A program made the translations under genes and the position numbers. Of a stretch of 64,000 bases of DNA, positions 37,028 to 45,305 are shown in pieces (position 1 is the first letter of the stretch; each line of letters opens with the position of its first letter). The stretch spans positions 4,497,501-4,561,500 of the forward strand of contig NZ_CP062163.1 of the NCBI RefSeq assembly GCF_014844095.1, in the 5' to 3' direction. The notes below the pieces were generated by a model. The model made no database searches. It saw nothing but the letters and a program-made list of their open reading frames with translations, and was not told where the DNA came from. This DNA comes from Brevibacillus sp. JNUCC-41. Its GTDB lineage: Bacteria > Bacillota > Bacilli > Bacillales > DSM-1321.

Positions 37028-37842
37028 TACTTGGAAGCTATCGAGGATAATCTGCTTCGGATATCAGTCATCGTAACCGCTTTGATCACATTTTATTTTA
37101 CTTGGATGTTCGGAATATGCAAGTGGTGTAAACAGACATTCCCATCTCAAATGCTTAAAGAAAATTGACAGAAAAACATGTGAAAGATTTATGCACCAAG
37201 AAAGAAAACAAGTGTGATCATAGGGGTGAAACCAAAGGCAAAAGAAAAGAAGCCTTTTGATGCTTCTCTTGTTTTGAAAGATGATGGATCGATTGGATTT
37301 GAATTTTTTAAAAAAACATTTGCTAGATCAAAATAACGAACTAAAATCCCTATCACAATTGTTAGGGATTTTACTATAAAAGAGTATATGCCGAATGATT
37401 CGCAGAATGAATTCACTTACTGCTATAACCTTTTCTGCTTTTGATCTCCAAAGAAAAGAAAAAGTAAATGTGATAAATTCAAACGAAAAAAGTAAAAAAA
37501 ACAAAAATCCTATAACTAATTTGCCACTTATAGTTTTTGTAGGTCGTGAGTTTTACTTAATGAAAAAAATCTCTTTGAAAAAAGATAGCTTAGAGCACCA
37601 AAAAAAAACGATTTTCCCTTAATGTGGGCAAAATCGTCTTTTCTGGTGCTTAATTTGAATAAGGTAAATGTAGCTCTCAAGACAGGGATGTTCACTTTTC
37701 TTAAATCTTCTTCTATGCGTATTTCATACAGAAGTAAAAATTACTCCAAAAAATTAAAAAAAGGGTTTGATGCCTTCCCTTCTTACTCATAGTCCATACC
37801 CATAGTTGTAAAATCTATTTTTCTAAATGAAAATAACCATCT
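37028..37842. other. Intergenic region with a start-less open frame and a long hairpin
   Basis: The plus strand 37197-37337 encodes a coding-like stretch (GVKPKAKEKKPFDASLVL, GFEFFKKTFA) without ATG or binding site; a GTG at 37213 is the only start. A two-part inverted repeat lies at 37594-37650 (AGCACCA/TGGTGCT outside CGATTTT/AAAATCG). I cannot assign either. The region may be debris of a lost gene. Confidence 0.3.
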
Positions 37843-38979
37843 TTATGGCTTAAGGACCACTTTAATACATCCATCTGTCCTTGTATCAAATACTTCATAC
37901 CCATGCTTTGCTTGGTCAATTGGAAGTACATGGGTTACAACATCGCCAGGATCTACTTTTCCTTCTGATATTAGTTTATAAAGGTAGGGCATATAAGGAA
38001 TAACAGGAGCCTGTCCGGTTTTAATATCCACGTTTCTTTGGAAAATATCTCCTAGGGGGAATCCATTATAACGGCCGCCATAAACGCCTGTTATTTGTAT
38101 GGTTCCTGCCTTACGCACGGCTTGGGACGCAATTACAATCCCTCCCATGGCTCCCCCATGTAATTTAAGACCCGATGCAAGATATTCCATCGGAGTCATT
38201 TTGCCGCTCATCCCGGAACAGTCAATAACGATATCTGCACCACCTTTAGTGATTTCTTTAAGGTATTCGCCAGTGTTTTCATATTGTGCAAAATTTACGG
38301 TTTCGACTTTATTCGTCCTTTTTGCATGCTCTAAACGATAATCGAGATGGTCGACAGCAATCACCCTTTTCGCCCCTTTAAACCAAGCGAATTTTTGAGT
38401 AAGTAGACCTACTGGACCACAGCCTAAAACGATAACCGTATCGCCAGGTTTAACACCTGCGTGATCTACACTCCAGAATGCTGTGGATGCTGCATCAGCG
38501 AGCAACACCAATTTTTCATCTTCTACCTCGCAGTTTTCTGGGATTTTGAACGGGGTAAAGTTTCCATAAGGAACACGCATATATTCAGCTTGCCCGCCTG
38601 CATACCCGCCAGTTGTTTCTGAGTATCCAAAAAAACCACCCATTTCCCCATGAGGATTTGAATTATCGCACTGACTTGTAAGGTCGTGGTCACAATACCA
38701 GCAGCTCCCGCAGCTAACGTTAAAGGGGATAATGACCCGGTCTCCCTTCTTTACCTTAGTTACCCCTGGTCCAACTTCCTCAACAACCCCCATCGGCTCA
38801 TGACCAATCACATAATCTGTAGGCATATTGGGAATTAATTGATGAATTAAGTGCAAATCGGAGCCGCAAATCGCTGAAGTAGTGATTTTTACGATAATAT
38901 CATCCGAATTTTTGATGTTAGGGTCTTTAACTTCTTTAACCTGTACATTTTTATTGCCCTGGTAAGTTACGGCTTTCAT
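37843..38979 (-). CDS. adhB: Zinc-dependent alcohol/formaldehyde dehydrogenase-like protein, AdhB-type
   Basis: Medium-chain zinc dehydrogenase of 378 aa. The catalytic-zinc region has AICGSDLHL, GHEPMGVVEEVG and the structural-zinc cysteines CGSCWYCDHDLTSQC. The NAD-binding motif is VLGCGPVGLL. The long insert and the C-terminus GYEVFDTRTDGCIKVVLKP place it in the glutathione-independent formaldehyde dehydrogenase-like group. The ATG follows AAAGGAGG. It lies next to coat-F-like genes on both strands, the same neighbourhood as adhB among yraD-yraG in B. subtilis, which supports the name. A broken paralogue occurs at 56738. Confidence 0.85.
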   Translation of the reverse strand: MKAVTYQGNKNVQVKEVKDPNIKNSDDIIVKITTSAICGSDLHLIHQLIPNMPTDYVIGHEPMGVVEEVGPGVTKVKKGDRVIIPFNVSCGSCWYCDHDLTSQCDNSNPHGEMGGFFGYSETTGGYAGGQAEYMRVPYGNFTPFKIPENCEVEDEKLVLLADAASTAFWSVDHAGVKPGDTVIVLGCGPVGLLTQKFAWFKGAKRVIAVDHLDYRLEHAKRTNKVETVNFAQYENTGEYLKEITKGGADIVIDCSGMSGKMTPMEYLASGLKLHGGAMGGIVIASQAVRKAGTIQITGVYGGRYNGFPLGDIFQRNVDIKTGQAPVIPYMPYLYKLISEGKVDPGDVVTHVLPIDQAKHGYEVFDTRTDGCIKVVLKP

Positions 38980-38994
38980 GATGCTTTTCCTCCT

Positions 38995-39357
38995 TTATTT
39001 ATTCGGCGTTGCGAACATGCCGAGTCTGTCAGTATCATTCGGGAAAAGATTCATTCCAGCAATACTAACCGCCATATCGGCTGATTTCAAATCTAATTCC
39101 ACCTGTTTACCTAAATCGTTCGGATAAAGCCAGCCCTTCCTGATCATTAAATCGGATAACTCACCATGTAAATCAATAGATTGCTCCATTTGCTGGTACA
39201 GTGCTTTTCTCAATGCGGGATTCGCTGTTTCTGATAATGCAATACCATAAGTATGAATCCCACTTTTGATAGAGAGTAGAAAATCTAGCGCGAAAGAGGA
39301 ATCAGCCATTTCCGGCATATGTTCAGCACCTTGAGGATCTAAAAAATCCATTTCCAT
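38995..39357 (-). CDS. yraF: Coat-F-like spore coat protein, YraF-type
   Basis: Small helical protein of 120 aa with a coat F domain: AEHMPEMADSSFALDFLLSIKSGIHTYGIALSETANPALRKAL, then LHGELSDLMIRKGWLYPNDLGKQVELDL. It has the size and content of B. subtilis YraF. The start (ATG, GAGGTGG upstream) lies 12 nt after the yraG-like gene, and adhB follows, so these three genes are one operon. It is the N-terminus-lacking counterpart of CotF: the partner yraG-like gene supplies the other half as a separate protein. Confidence 0.82.
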   Translation of the reverse strand: MEMDFLDPQGAEHMPEMADSSFALDFLLSIKSGIHTYGIALSETANPALRKALYQQMEQSIDLHGELSDLMIRKGWLYPNDLGKQVELDLKSADMAVSIAGMNLFPNDTDRLGMFATPNK

Positions 39358-39369
39358 TTAAATTCCACC

Positions 39370-39585
39370 TCATTTTTCATAGTTTGTTAGGGCTTCTGTA
39401 TAAAAACCCTTTAGCTCGTTTATAGCAGCTATGGATTGTTGTACGTCTTTTTCCATTAAAGCTTTTAAGTCATTGTCAAAGCAAATTCCTTGCATTAATT
39501 TTGATCTCATTAAACCTATTGTTTTAAAATTTAAAATTTCATGCGTTTCCATGGTTTCATGAAATGCCAAGCTTTCATTTTCCAT
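39370..39585 (-). CDS. yraG: Small coat-F-associated protein, YraG-type
   Basis: Protein of 71 aa: ESLAFHETMETHEILNFKTIGLMRSKLM is the N-terminal module seen in coat-F-type proteins. It is clearly homologous to the divergent 67-aa protein at 39774 (LGLHETLEAHEILTFKSLCLTKSSTM). The ATG is preceded by GGGAGGTG. First gene of the minus-strand set with yraF and adhB. A forespore or mother-cell promoter is expected in 39586-39773, but no match was good enough to list. Confidence 0.8.
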   Translation of the reverse strand: MENESLAFHETMETHEILNFKTIGLMRSKLMQGICFDNDLKALMEKDVQQSIAAINELKGFYTEALTNYEK

Positions 39586-39773
39586 ACGTTCACCTCCCTA
39601 ATCTATATCACAAAAAATACTTTTCCCAGTTCATCTGTTTGTTATACGGATTATTGACCGATAGGTAGTTTATTTCCCAAAATACACGTTACTTTTGCAA
39701 ATGATGATGTATAAAAACTTTTGTATTACGAAAGATACAAGAGTGAATTCTCAAAGAAACGGAGTGAAAAATC

Positions 39774-39977
39774 ATGACGGAAAATTTAGGACTGCATGAA
39801 ACTTTAGAGGCGCACGAAATTTTAACTTTCAAGAGTCTTTGTCTAACAAAGTCCTCTACAATGAGCAGCTTAGTGCAGGATACAGAACTACAAAATATTC
39901 TATTAAAAGACATGAGCACTGGGACACAAGATATTCAAAAACTGCAGGAAATCCTGACGAATCGAGGGGAACAGTAA
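39774..39977 (+). CDS. yraE: Small coat-F-associated protein, YraE-type
   Basis: Protein of 67 aa, homologous to the yraG-type protein on the other strand (shared HET.E.HEIL.FK core). GGAG lies 9 nt before the ATG. The stop overlaps the next gene as TAATG, so the two coat-like proteins are made together. Presumed component of the spore coat by family; no experimental support can be drawn from sequence. Confidence 0.8.
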   Translation: MTENLGLHETLEAHEILTFKSLCLTKSSTMSSLVQDTELQNILLKDMSTGTQDIQKLQEILTNRGEQ

Positions 39978-40276
39978 TGACGAATTTTTTGCAAAATATG
40001 GCGGGTATGAGTGGCATGACTGATCAGGTGATTGCAACGGACTTCTTAATATCCGCAAAATCAGGAATAAGAAATATTACATTTGCCATTACAGAAACAA
40101 AATCACCTGAATTGAAAGCAGCCTTAAGAGAACAGCTTCGTGTCGCTGTAGAAAGACACGGAGAGATAAGTAACTATATGATTTCAAAAGGTTACTATCA
40201 TCCACATGATTTAAGTGAACAATTACAAGTTGATATAAATACAGCAAATACAGCCCTAAACCTTCCTCAACAATAA
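39977..40276 (+). CDS. yraD: Coat-F-like spore coat protein, YraD-type
   Basis: Protein of 99 aa with a coat F domain: MTDQVIATDFLISAKSGIRNITFAITETKSPELKAALREQL then HGEISNYMISKGYYHPHDLSEQL. The ATG at 39977 overlaps the yraE stop and follows GAGGGG. A longer frame starting at 39839 is out of context and lies within yraE. Its length equals B. subtilis YraD. With the divergent pair this gives two homologous small/large couples, 38995-39585 and 39774-40276. Confidence 0.82.
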   Translation: MTNFLQNMAGMSGMTDQVIATDFLISAKSGIRNITFAITETKSPELKAALREQLRVAVERHGEISNYMISKGYYHPHDLSEQLQVDINTANTALNLPQQ

Positions 40277-40487
40277 AGTCAACTCATGGATGTGAAAACA
40301 GACAGATAACACAGAGGTACGGGCAAATGGAAAAAAAGCAATGCATTTCTCGAAACTTGAGATACATTGCTTTTTTTAGGGGTATCTTATAGTAAGTTCT
40401 TAGCTAAAAGGGGGAATACAGGTAATGTAGATGATCCAATCTATAAGCTGTTGTGTTTTAACTAATTTTACTTCTTTCTTTATAGGG

Positions 40488-40640
40488 TTAAATCGATTTC
40501 TTCATCCCACTCTCTCTGCATTTACGGATATATACGTAGTTCTTAACCGAACATTCAAACTGAGCTTTACCGCAATTGTCACAGCGACCATTAACGATGT
40601 CAGGATAATCTTCGTAGTCATAAATAATTATGGTGTCCAT
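40488..40640 (-). CDS. Small zinc-ribbon-like protein lacking one cysteine
   Basis: Protein of about 50 aa starting MDTIIIYDYEDYPD. It has CDNCGKAQFECSVKNY and ends YIRKCRESGMKKSI. The pattern suggests a small zinc ribbon CxxC...CxxC, but the expected last ligand is Ser (CRES in place of CxxC), though another Cys sits in FECS. No good ribosome binding site is visible before the ATG at 40640 or the alternative TTG at 40676. It may be expressed weakly or be degenerating. Function unknown. Confidence 0.5.
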   Translation of the reverse strand: MDTIIIYDYEDYPDIVNGRCDNCGKAQFECSVKNYVYIRKCRESGMKKSI

Positions 40641-40746
40641 TTTTAGATTATTGATTGAGTGGTTACTGCGATCCAAAAAAGAGGTTTGCTGATCGCAAAG
40701 TGAGGTAAGGTCTTAAACTTGATTAATATATTTTCTCAACGAATTA

Positions 40747-41340
40747 CTAATCTTTTAATCCCTTTCCATTGAGAATTTTCTGCATGCATTTTTCAACTCT
40801 TGATTCTCGAGTTTTGGATTGTTTGGGTTGAGAAAAATGAAGAATGTATGCTCTTTGCCGTCCCGGGGTCAATGCTTCAAAAGCATTTTTCAAAGCAGGG
40901 ATTTCATCGAATTTATTTTGAAGTTCTTCTGGAACTATGAATTCTGTATTATCTTTAAACTTCACTTCCAAACCGGCTTTTTCAACTTCAATTGCCTCAT
41001 GGATATAGGCTTTCAGAATGGATTCCGTTGCAACTATTTCTTGAACATTGGTGAACCGAATCTGGCGCGCCCCCTGTACATTCTCCGTTTGTTGGATTAG
41101 AATCCCATGGGTATCCTGTAACAAAGCACCTTTGTGAAATAGAAGCGCACAATATTCTTTAAATCCATGGATTAAAACGATGTTTTTTTTCTCAAACGTG
41201 TAACAGGGATGCATCCATTTAAATTCTTCGGTCAGGTCACAGTCGAGAACGATATTTCTCAACGTCTCATATTCTTCCTGCCACTTTTTGGATTTACCCA
41301 AAAATTCATCAACCTTAGGATTCCTTTTACTATTTGTCAT
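40747..41340 (-). CDS. YdeI-type/DUF1801 domain protein
   Basis: Cytosolic protein of about 197 aa of the YdeI/OmdA family. It has an N-terminal DUF1801-like domain (WQEEYETLRNIVLDCDLTEEFKWMHPCYTFEKKNIVLIHGFKEYCALLFHKGALL) and a C-terminal OmdA-type helical tail with AFEALTPGRQRAYILHFSQPKQSKTRESRVEKC. GAGGAG lies upstream of both a GTG at 41343 and the ATG at 41340. Function of the family is not settled; no catalytic motif is evident. The following gene upstream on the same strand is a regulator with its own promoter, so it is probably transcribed separately. Confidence 0.78.
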   Translation of the reverse strand: MTNSKRNPKVDEFLGKSKKWQEEYETLRNIVLDCDLTEEFKWMHPCYTFEKKNIVLIHGFKEYCALLFHKGALLQDTHGILIQQTENVQGARQIRFTNVQEIVATESILKAYIHEAIEVEKAGLEVKFKDNTEFIVPEELQNKFDEIPALKNAFEALTPGRQRAYILHFSQPKQSKTRESRVEKCMQKILNGKGLKD

Positions 41341-41422
41341 CACGGAACACTCCTCTTTCCGAGCAGTTTGCTTTTTCCTATACGTTAGCTAAATACTAAT
41401 AAACAGGTTCAAAAGTTTGGTC

Positions 41423-42142
41423 TTACATTTCCCCTAACACTTTTTTAAGATCTTCGCCCATTTTCGCCCAACCATATTTCGCACCATTGAACGCTTGATC
41501 TTCTTTTTCGAATCCTGCTTGATCAAGATGTAAGTAAGTTGTTCCGTCCTCGTGCTTTAATGTCCATGTGACTGTAGTGTTTATCCCACCACCTACCCAA
41601 GTGTAGGATAACTTATAAGGTTCCTCCACTTCAAGAACTTCGGAATCTATAATTAAATTCCACTGTTCATTCCGAAACTGGAATTTATGGCCAACTATAG
41701 GTTTAATATCATTAGCCATTACCCATTTCGCAAGAGTATTTGCATCTGTTAAGGCGAGCCATACTTTCTCGATCGGGCTCTTAAAATTAAAATCTTGTGA
41801 TACTGTTAAAGTCATTTTTTGTTCCTCCTGTAATATTTGGTTTAAAAGCAACATTCTTTCGCTCCAGAATCTCTTGTAAAACGATACCCAATCCTCAATT
41901 TCTTTCAACGGGGCAGCATTCAGCCGATAACGCGTTTCCCTGCCGACCTTTCTGCTGTTTACGAGACCAACCTCCTTAAGGATTGCCAAATGCTTTGAAA
42001 CCGCAGTACGACCCATTTCAAAATGAACGGTCATCCCATTGAGCGGCAATTCTTCCACGTCCGCCAACAAACGTAGCAATTTACGTCTTGTTGGGTCAGC
42101 GATGGCTACATAAATATCACGATCTTGATTTTTCTCGTTCAA
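41423..42142 (-). CDS. ArsR-type regulator fused to an SRPBCC (AHSA1-like) domain
   Basis: Fusion protein of about 239 aa. The N-terminal 90 residues are an ArsR winged helix (IADPTRRKLLRLLADVEELPLNGMTVHF, then AVSKHLAILKEVGLVNSRKVGRETRYRL). From about residue 110 follows a complete SRPBCC/AHSA1 ligand-binding domain (FNFKSPIEKVWLALTDANTLAKWV...YGWAKMGEDLKKVL). The domain may sense a hydrophobic ligand. I choose TTG at 42142, five bases after GGGGGG, over the GTG at 42148. Two 16-bp palindromes in its promoter indicate autorepression. No target gene is adjacent apart from the YdeI-type gene downstream. Confidence 0.84.
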   Translation of the reverse strand: MNEKNQDRDIYVAIADPTRRKLLRLLADVEELPLNGMTVHFEMGRTAVSKHLAILKEVGLVNSRKVGRETRYRLNAAPLKEIEDWVSFYKRFWSERMLLLNQILQEEQKMTLTVSQDFNFKSPIEKVWLALTDANTLAKWVMANDIKPIVGHKFQFRNEQWNLIIDSEVLEVEEPYKLSYTWVGGGINTTVTWTLKHEDGTTYLHLDQAGFEKEDQAFNGAKYGWAKMGEDLKKVLGEM

Positions 42143-42162
42143 AATCACCCCCCCTTTAATTG

Positions 42163-42212
42163 GACACCAATTGGTGTCTTTTATTATATGACACTAATTG
42201 GTGTCGTGTCAA
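42163..42212 (-). promoter_or_regulatory. Promoter of the ArsR-SRPBCC gene with two palindromic operators
   Basis: Consensus sigma-A promoter on the minus strand: TTGACA (42207-42212), 18 nt, TATAAT (42183-42188). The spacer contains the palindrome GACACTAATTGGTGTC (42190-42205). A second, perfect one, GACACCAATTGGTGTC (42163-42178), covers the start-site region. Binding at either would block RNA polymerase. Confidence 0.85.
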
Positions 42213-42392
42213 TTTATTATTGACAGGACCGTATTTGTTTTATTCTCCTATCATCAAGGTATAGGTTCCTTTTTTAATTATTTGTTCATAGATTAAGCTT
42301 CAAACTTATTAAATCCTTTCACAACTAAGCTGCCCCCATTAGTTAAAGAACATTTCTTCATAAACTAACTTTTTTACATAAATAAACCAATA

Positions 42393-42772
42393 TTGTTAGC
42401 TGCCATTTTTAAAATTGAAAATGCTCGTTTTTCGGCAAAAAATCAAAATCCAGAACGGCAGCTTATTAACCGGCCTCAATTTCAGGGGCTCTTGATCATT
42501 AGCGAAGGCGATTTGTTATTCCTTAATTCAATAGACAGATTGGGTATAGATTACTATGGTATCATTCGAGCATGGAAGTACATTACTTGAGATTTGAACG
42601 CAGAAATTGTGGTACTGAAAATGAGGCACTTTTTGGTAGGAAATCCAGAGGTATGGGTGATACTGAAAAGTTATTGGTGGACCAATTTTTACCTCTGTTT
42701 TCATATGTGGCTGAGCAAGAACGTAAAAAAATAGGCATTAAGGAATTGAAGGGGCAAAGAATAACGGAGTGA
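42393..42772 (+). pseudogene. Serine recombinase (resolvase/invertase) remnant
   Basis: The plus strand encodes pieces of a resolvase catalytic domain. RPQFQGLLIISEGDLLFLNSIDRLGIDYYGIIRAWKYIT is followed by a stop. Then, in other frames, come DLNAEIVVL and LVDQFLPLFSYVAEQERKKI. These match the order of plasmid/transposon resolvases (EGDL.V.SIDRLGRDY..I...WKYIT...AEIVVLDMP...LSYVAEQERKKI). The N-terminal nucleophilic serine region and the C-terminal helix-turn-helix are missing, so it is inactive. It points to a former mobile element here. Confidence 0.75.
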
Positions 42773-42943
42773 TATACGGTACGACATAAACATGAAGGAA
42801 TAACGACTTCATTCAGGTATATGAAACCGGAGTATCGCAAATGTCTACAACCCAATAAAGATTACAGGAAAAAACATTAAGAACTCCTAGGCTTGTTTCA
42901 AAATCATGCTTCGGGATGGGACCATTTCATCTAATTTTTTACA

Positions 42944-43024
42944 AAGTTGATTGGAACGGGTGTACGAGACTCCCTCGGGGAAAGCGCGTCCAAAGGAGAC
43001 CCCACAGGTGCAAATCGCTCCAAT
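42944..43024 (+). repeat. Dispersed intergenic repeat, copy a (partial)
   Basis: Begins AAGTTGATTGGAACGGGTGTACG and includes GAGACTCC, GGGGAAAGCGCG and GGAGACCCCACAGG; the right half is missing. Member of the same family as copies b-e (45111, 45306, 47405, 50614). Confidence 0.65.
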
Positions 43025-43051
43025 CATTTTGCAAACCCTCAATATTGTAAA

Positions 43052-43513
43052 TTATTTTTCTATTTCAAGGCTTTTTAACATTTGCCGTAACGCTCCAAGA
43101 TGATAAGCCGAGTGGGCAATGGTCGCATTTACATTTGTCAGCCATTTTCCTAAATCGATTGTGTCGATTTCTTCGAGAAGAGTTACATATTCTTTATGTA
43201 ATCCCTCCCTGATTTCCTCCCATTTTACCTCATCAACATGATGAATGGTCCAGCTTGCGTCCCAATCTTTTTCGAAGTTTGCACCACTGATCATTGTTCG
43301 GATCACCCATAAATAATACCGGATGTGGTCAGAATGAGCAGCAATGGTTGATCCATTTATGGAACGCGAAGCATCTTCTGCGGTTAAACCATCAAGTGTA
43401 CCAAAAACCCCGGTATTCGGTTTCGATTCAGTATAATAGCTCCCTCCATTTCCCGGTCCTTCAAACGTTTCTTTCAAAAGCATTTTTAATGAACTTGCCA
43501 ACGTCTCGCTCAA
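43052..43513 (-). CDS. DinB-like four-helix protein
   Basis: About 153 aa, DinB/YfiT-like putative metalloenzyme fold. Metal-binding histidines would be those in TIAAHSDHIRYYLWVIR and NATIAHSAYHLGALRQML. The central W-rich segment (DWDASWTIHHVDEVKWEEIREGL) is usual in this group. I choose the TTG at 43513, placed 7 nt after GGGGGG; the upstream TTG at 43528 would overlap that site. Enzymatic role unknown; relatives include thiol S-transferases. A dispersed repeat lies immediately downstream. Confidence 0.72.
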   Translation of the reverse strand: MSETLASSLKMLLKETFEGPGNGGSYYTESKPNTGVFGTLDGLTAEDASRSINGSTIAAHSDHIRYYLWVIRTMISGANFEKDWDASWTIHHVDEVKWEEIREGLHKEYVTLLEEIDTIDLGKWLTNVNATIAHSAYHLGALRQMLKSLEIEK

Positions 43514-43537
43514 CTCAATTCCCCCCAAGTGTTTTAA

Positions 43538-43723
43538 TTGACTTCATTACTATATATTACACTAAGACAAATCAATATTCGTTTAAAATTTGTTAAATTA
43601 ATCCAAAAACATTACGAATTTATAGAATTACTCGCTCAACTGGCAAAAGGTATGAATTTCATTTTACTTTCGGGTACAATCTTATATCGTATTGACGCTG
43701 TTCTTAACGTGATAAAAAAATAA
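43538..43723 (+). CDS. Possible small membrane-associated protein
   Basis: A 61-codon frame from a TTG, with hydrophobic NFILLSGTILYRI after HYEFIELLAQLAKGM. No ribosome binding site is evident. It could be a fragment of a YrhK-like small membrane protein. A strong bidirectional terminator follows at 43736, which is the main reason to list it. Confidence 0.3.
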   Translation: MTSLLYITLRQINIRLKFVKLIQKHYEFIELLAQLAKGMNFILLSGTILYRIDAVLNVIKK

Positions 43724-43735
43724 TAACACCTTAAA

Positions 43736-43768
43736 AAGACCGTTCCTTTAATAAACAGGAACGGTCTT
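43736..43768. terminator. Bidirectional intrinsic terminator
   Basis: Arms AAGACCGTTCCT/AGGAACGGTCTT with a 9-nt loop, flanked by A-rich sequence on the left and T-rich sequence on the right. It can serve the small plus-strand frame; on the minus strand it would end any read-through toward the DinB gene. Confidence 0.75.
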
Positions 43769-43829
43769 GATTTATTTATCTGAACATATGATTCAACTCT
43801 TAAAAGTATACAATGCTAAGTCTAAAGTT

Positions 43830-44150
43830 TTAGTAGCTTTTCAAACGTTCCTCCAGGGAAACAACTCTAAACTTTAACTCCTGATTAGAGTCCAAGCACC
43901 CTATTACAATTTGGTTATCTTCCGTAATGGTGACATATCTGAAGGTTTCTTCTCCGTGGATCTTTATTTTTGTCTCCAATGTCGTTTCCATTTTTGCAAA
44001 AACTTGATCTGTGTATGTAAGCGGAAGAAGATCATCCAATCCTTCTTCAGGGCTGTTGAGCCACTTAAACATGAAATCTTTCAATGAGTATTGTTCAATC
44101 ATCGATAAATGATTTTTAAAAATTAATTTGTCAATGGTTATCTCTTTCAA
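43830..44150 (-). CDS. Conserved hypothetical protein
   Basis: About 106 aa soluble protein, not recognised. A helical N-terminal half (IDKLIFKNHLSMIEQYSLKDFMFKWLNSPEEGLDDLLPL) is followed by a beta-rich C-terminus (FRYVTITEDNQIVIGCLDSNQELKFRVVSLEERL). The TTG at 44150 follows AGGAG by 8 nt, better than the GTG at 44159, which overlaps the site. Monocistronic. No motif gives a function. Confidence 0.6.
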   Translation of the reverse strand: MKEITIDKLIFKNHLSMIEQYSLKDFMFKWLNSPEEGLDDLLPLTYTDQVFAKMETTLETKIKIHGEETFRYVTITEDNQIVIGCLDSNQELKFRVVSLEERLKSY

Positions 44151-44423
44151 CTTATCCACTCCTCAATAGTATCTAAAGTTTATATCGATAAACTCCTAAC
44201 ATCAAGGGCATTCCAATGACAAACCATTACATTTTGATTACTTGCTGACTAAATAAACCCTCTCCTTCCGAAAAATGGAGTACTATTACCTGGAAAAGGA
44301 ATTTTGGAGATGATTTTTTCTTAAGAATACGCCTAGGATTAACATGTAGAGGGATCATTTTCTGAGTTTTGAATGTTTTGGTATAGATGATTCCTTGAAC
44401 AAGGATGTCAATACCAGTCGAAA

Positions 44424-44456
44424 ACAGCCTCCATTTGCTTATGAAATGAAGGCTGT
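44424..44456 (-). terminator. Terminator-like hairpin after the OsmC gene
   Basis: Arms ACAGCCTCCATTT/AAATGAAGGCTGT with one mismatch, followed by TTTTC on the minus strand, 25 nt beyond the OsmC stop. Confidence 0.65.
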
Positions 44457-44480
44457 ACTTTTAAATGAAAAATGTATAAA

Positions 44481-44906
44481 TTATAATTCTTGTTTTCCTT
44501 TTACACCATTTATCGAATAGCTGATTTTAATGTTGGCATTTAATGAATGATATACTGAACAGTACGTATTTTTGGATAATTGAATGGCACGGACCACTTT
44601 ATCTTCAGGCATATCACCCTCCAATAAATAATGGATATGAAAATCGGTAAATCGCTTAGGATGATTTTCTGATCGTGCCCCTTCTATTTCTATTTGAAAG
44701 GACTTTGTTTCAAATCGCATTTTTTTTAAAATCATTACAATATCAATGCCTGTGCACCCGGCAAGAGAATGCAAAAGTAACTCAGTGGGTCTTGCTCCGC
44801 TATTTTTTCCTCCTACATCTTCGGATGCATCCATCTTTATTTCATGTCCCGACGGAGTTGTGCCAGAAAAGGCCATTTCCCCTGTCCATGTAATCATTGT
44901 CTTCAT
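44481..44906 (-). CDS. OsmC family protein
   Basis: OsmC/YhfA-type protein of 141 aa, a dimeric thiol peroxidase fold. The two redox cysteines are in LLHSLAGCTGIDIVMIL and NTYCSVYHSLNANIKISY. The start MKTMITWTGEMAFSGTTPSGHEIKMDASEDVGG is typical of the YhfA subgroup. GGGAGG lies 10 nt before the ATG. Expected to reduce organic hydroperoxides, though many YhfA-type members have no measured activity. Confidence 0.85.
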   Translation of the reverse strand: MKTMITWTGEMAFSGTTPSGHEIKMDASEDVGGKNSGARPTELLLHSLAGCTGIDIVMILKKMRFETKSFQIEIEGARSENHPKRFTDFHIHYLLEGDMPEDKVVRAIQLSKNTYCSVYHSLNANIKISYSINGVKGKQEL

Positions 44907-45110
44907 TTATTTCAATTCCTCCCTTTCTTGTTGTTTGGTTCAAAAATTGTCCGCTTGTTTTATTTAATGTAAGTACAGATCATTTAAGACTTAAAATAAT
45001 ATTCCCTCAAATATTGCGGTCAGTGCTAATGATCCTAACTTGTGATGACTTTCCATTCCTTATATTCTTTCCACAAGTCCTACATAGTTAGTCATTCTGT
45101 AAAATTCAGG

Positions 45111-45206
45111 CACTTGCTTTCCGAGTGCGGTCTTTCGCCTGTGGAGTCTTCCTTGGAGTAAATAATATTCCCGCAGGAGTTTCGAACACCCGCTCCGATC
45201 AACTTT
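45111..45206 (-). repeat. Dispersed intergenic repeat, copy b
   Basis: On the minus strand it reads AAGTTGATCGGAGCGGGTGTT, then CGAAACTCCTGCGGGAA, GACTCCACAGGCGAAAG and CGGAAAGCAAGTGCC. Inverted relative to copy c, 100 bases away. Confidence 0.75.
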
Positions 45207-45305
45207 ATATTAAAAATTCTCTCACAACCATGTTCTAAAGATAAACTTAGTTATCATTCTTGTTTTTTTACTAATTTAAATGGATGAAACCTTTAATAGA
45301 TTGAA

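Noticed and set aside
37189..37416. 75-codon minus-strand frame with hydrophobic stretches
   Set aside because: No ribosome binding site, and the opposite strand looks equally coding-like; probably shadow of debris.
39586..39773. Possible sigma-G/sigma-F promoters between the coat-like gene pairs
   Set aside because: TGTATA and TGAACT elements occur, but no -10 partner at the right spacing was convincing.
39839..40276. 145-codon frame starting upstream of yraD
   Set aside because: Its first 46 codons overlap yraE out of frame; the ATG at 39977 with TAATG overlap and GAGGGG is the true start.
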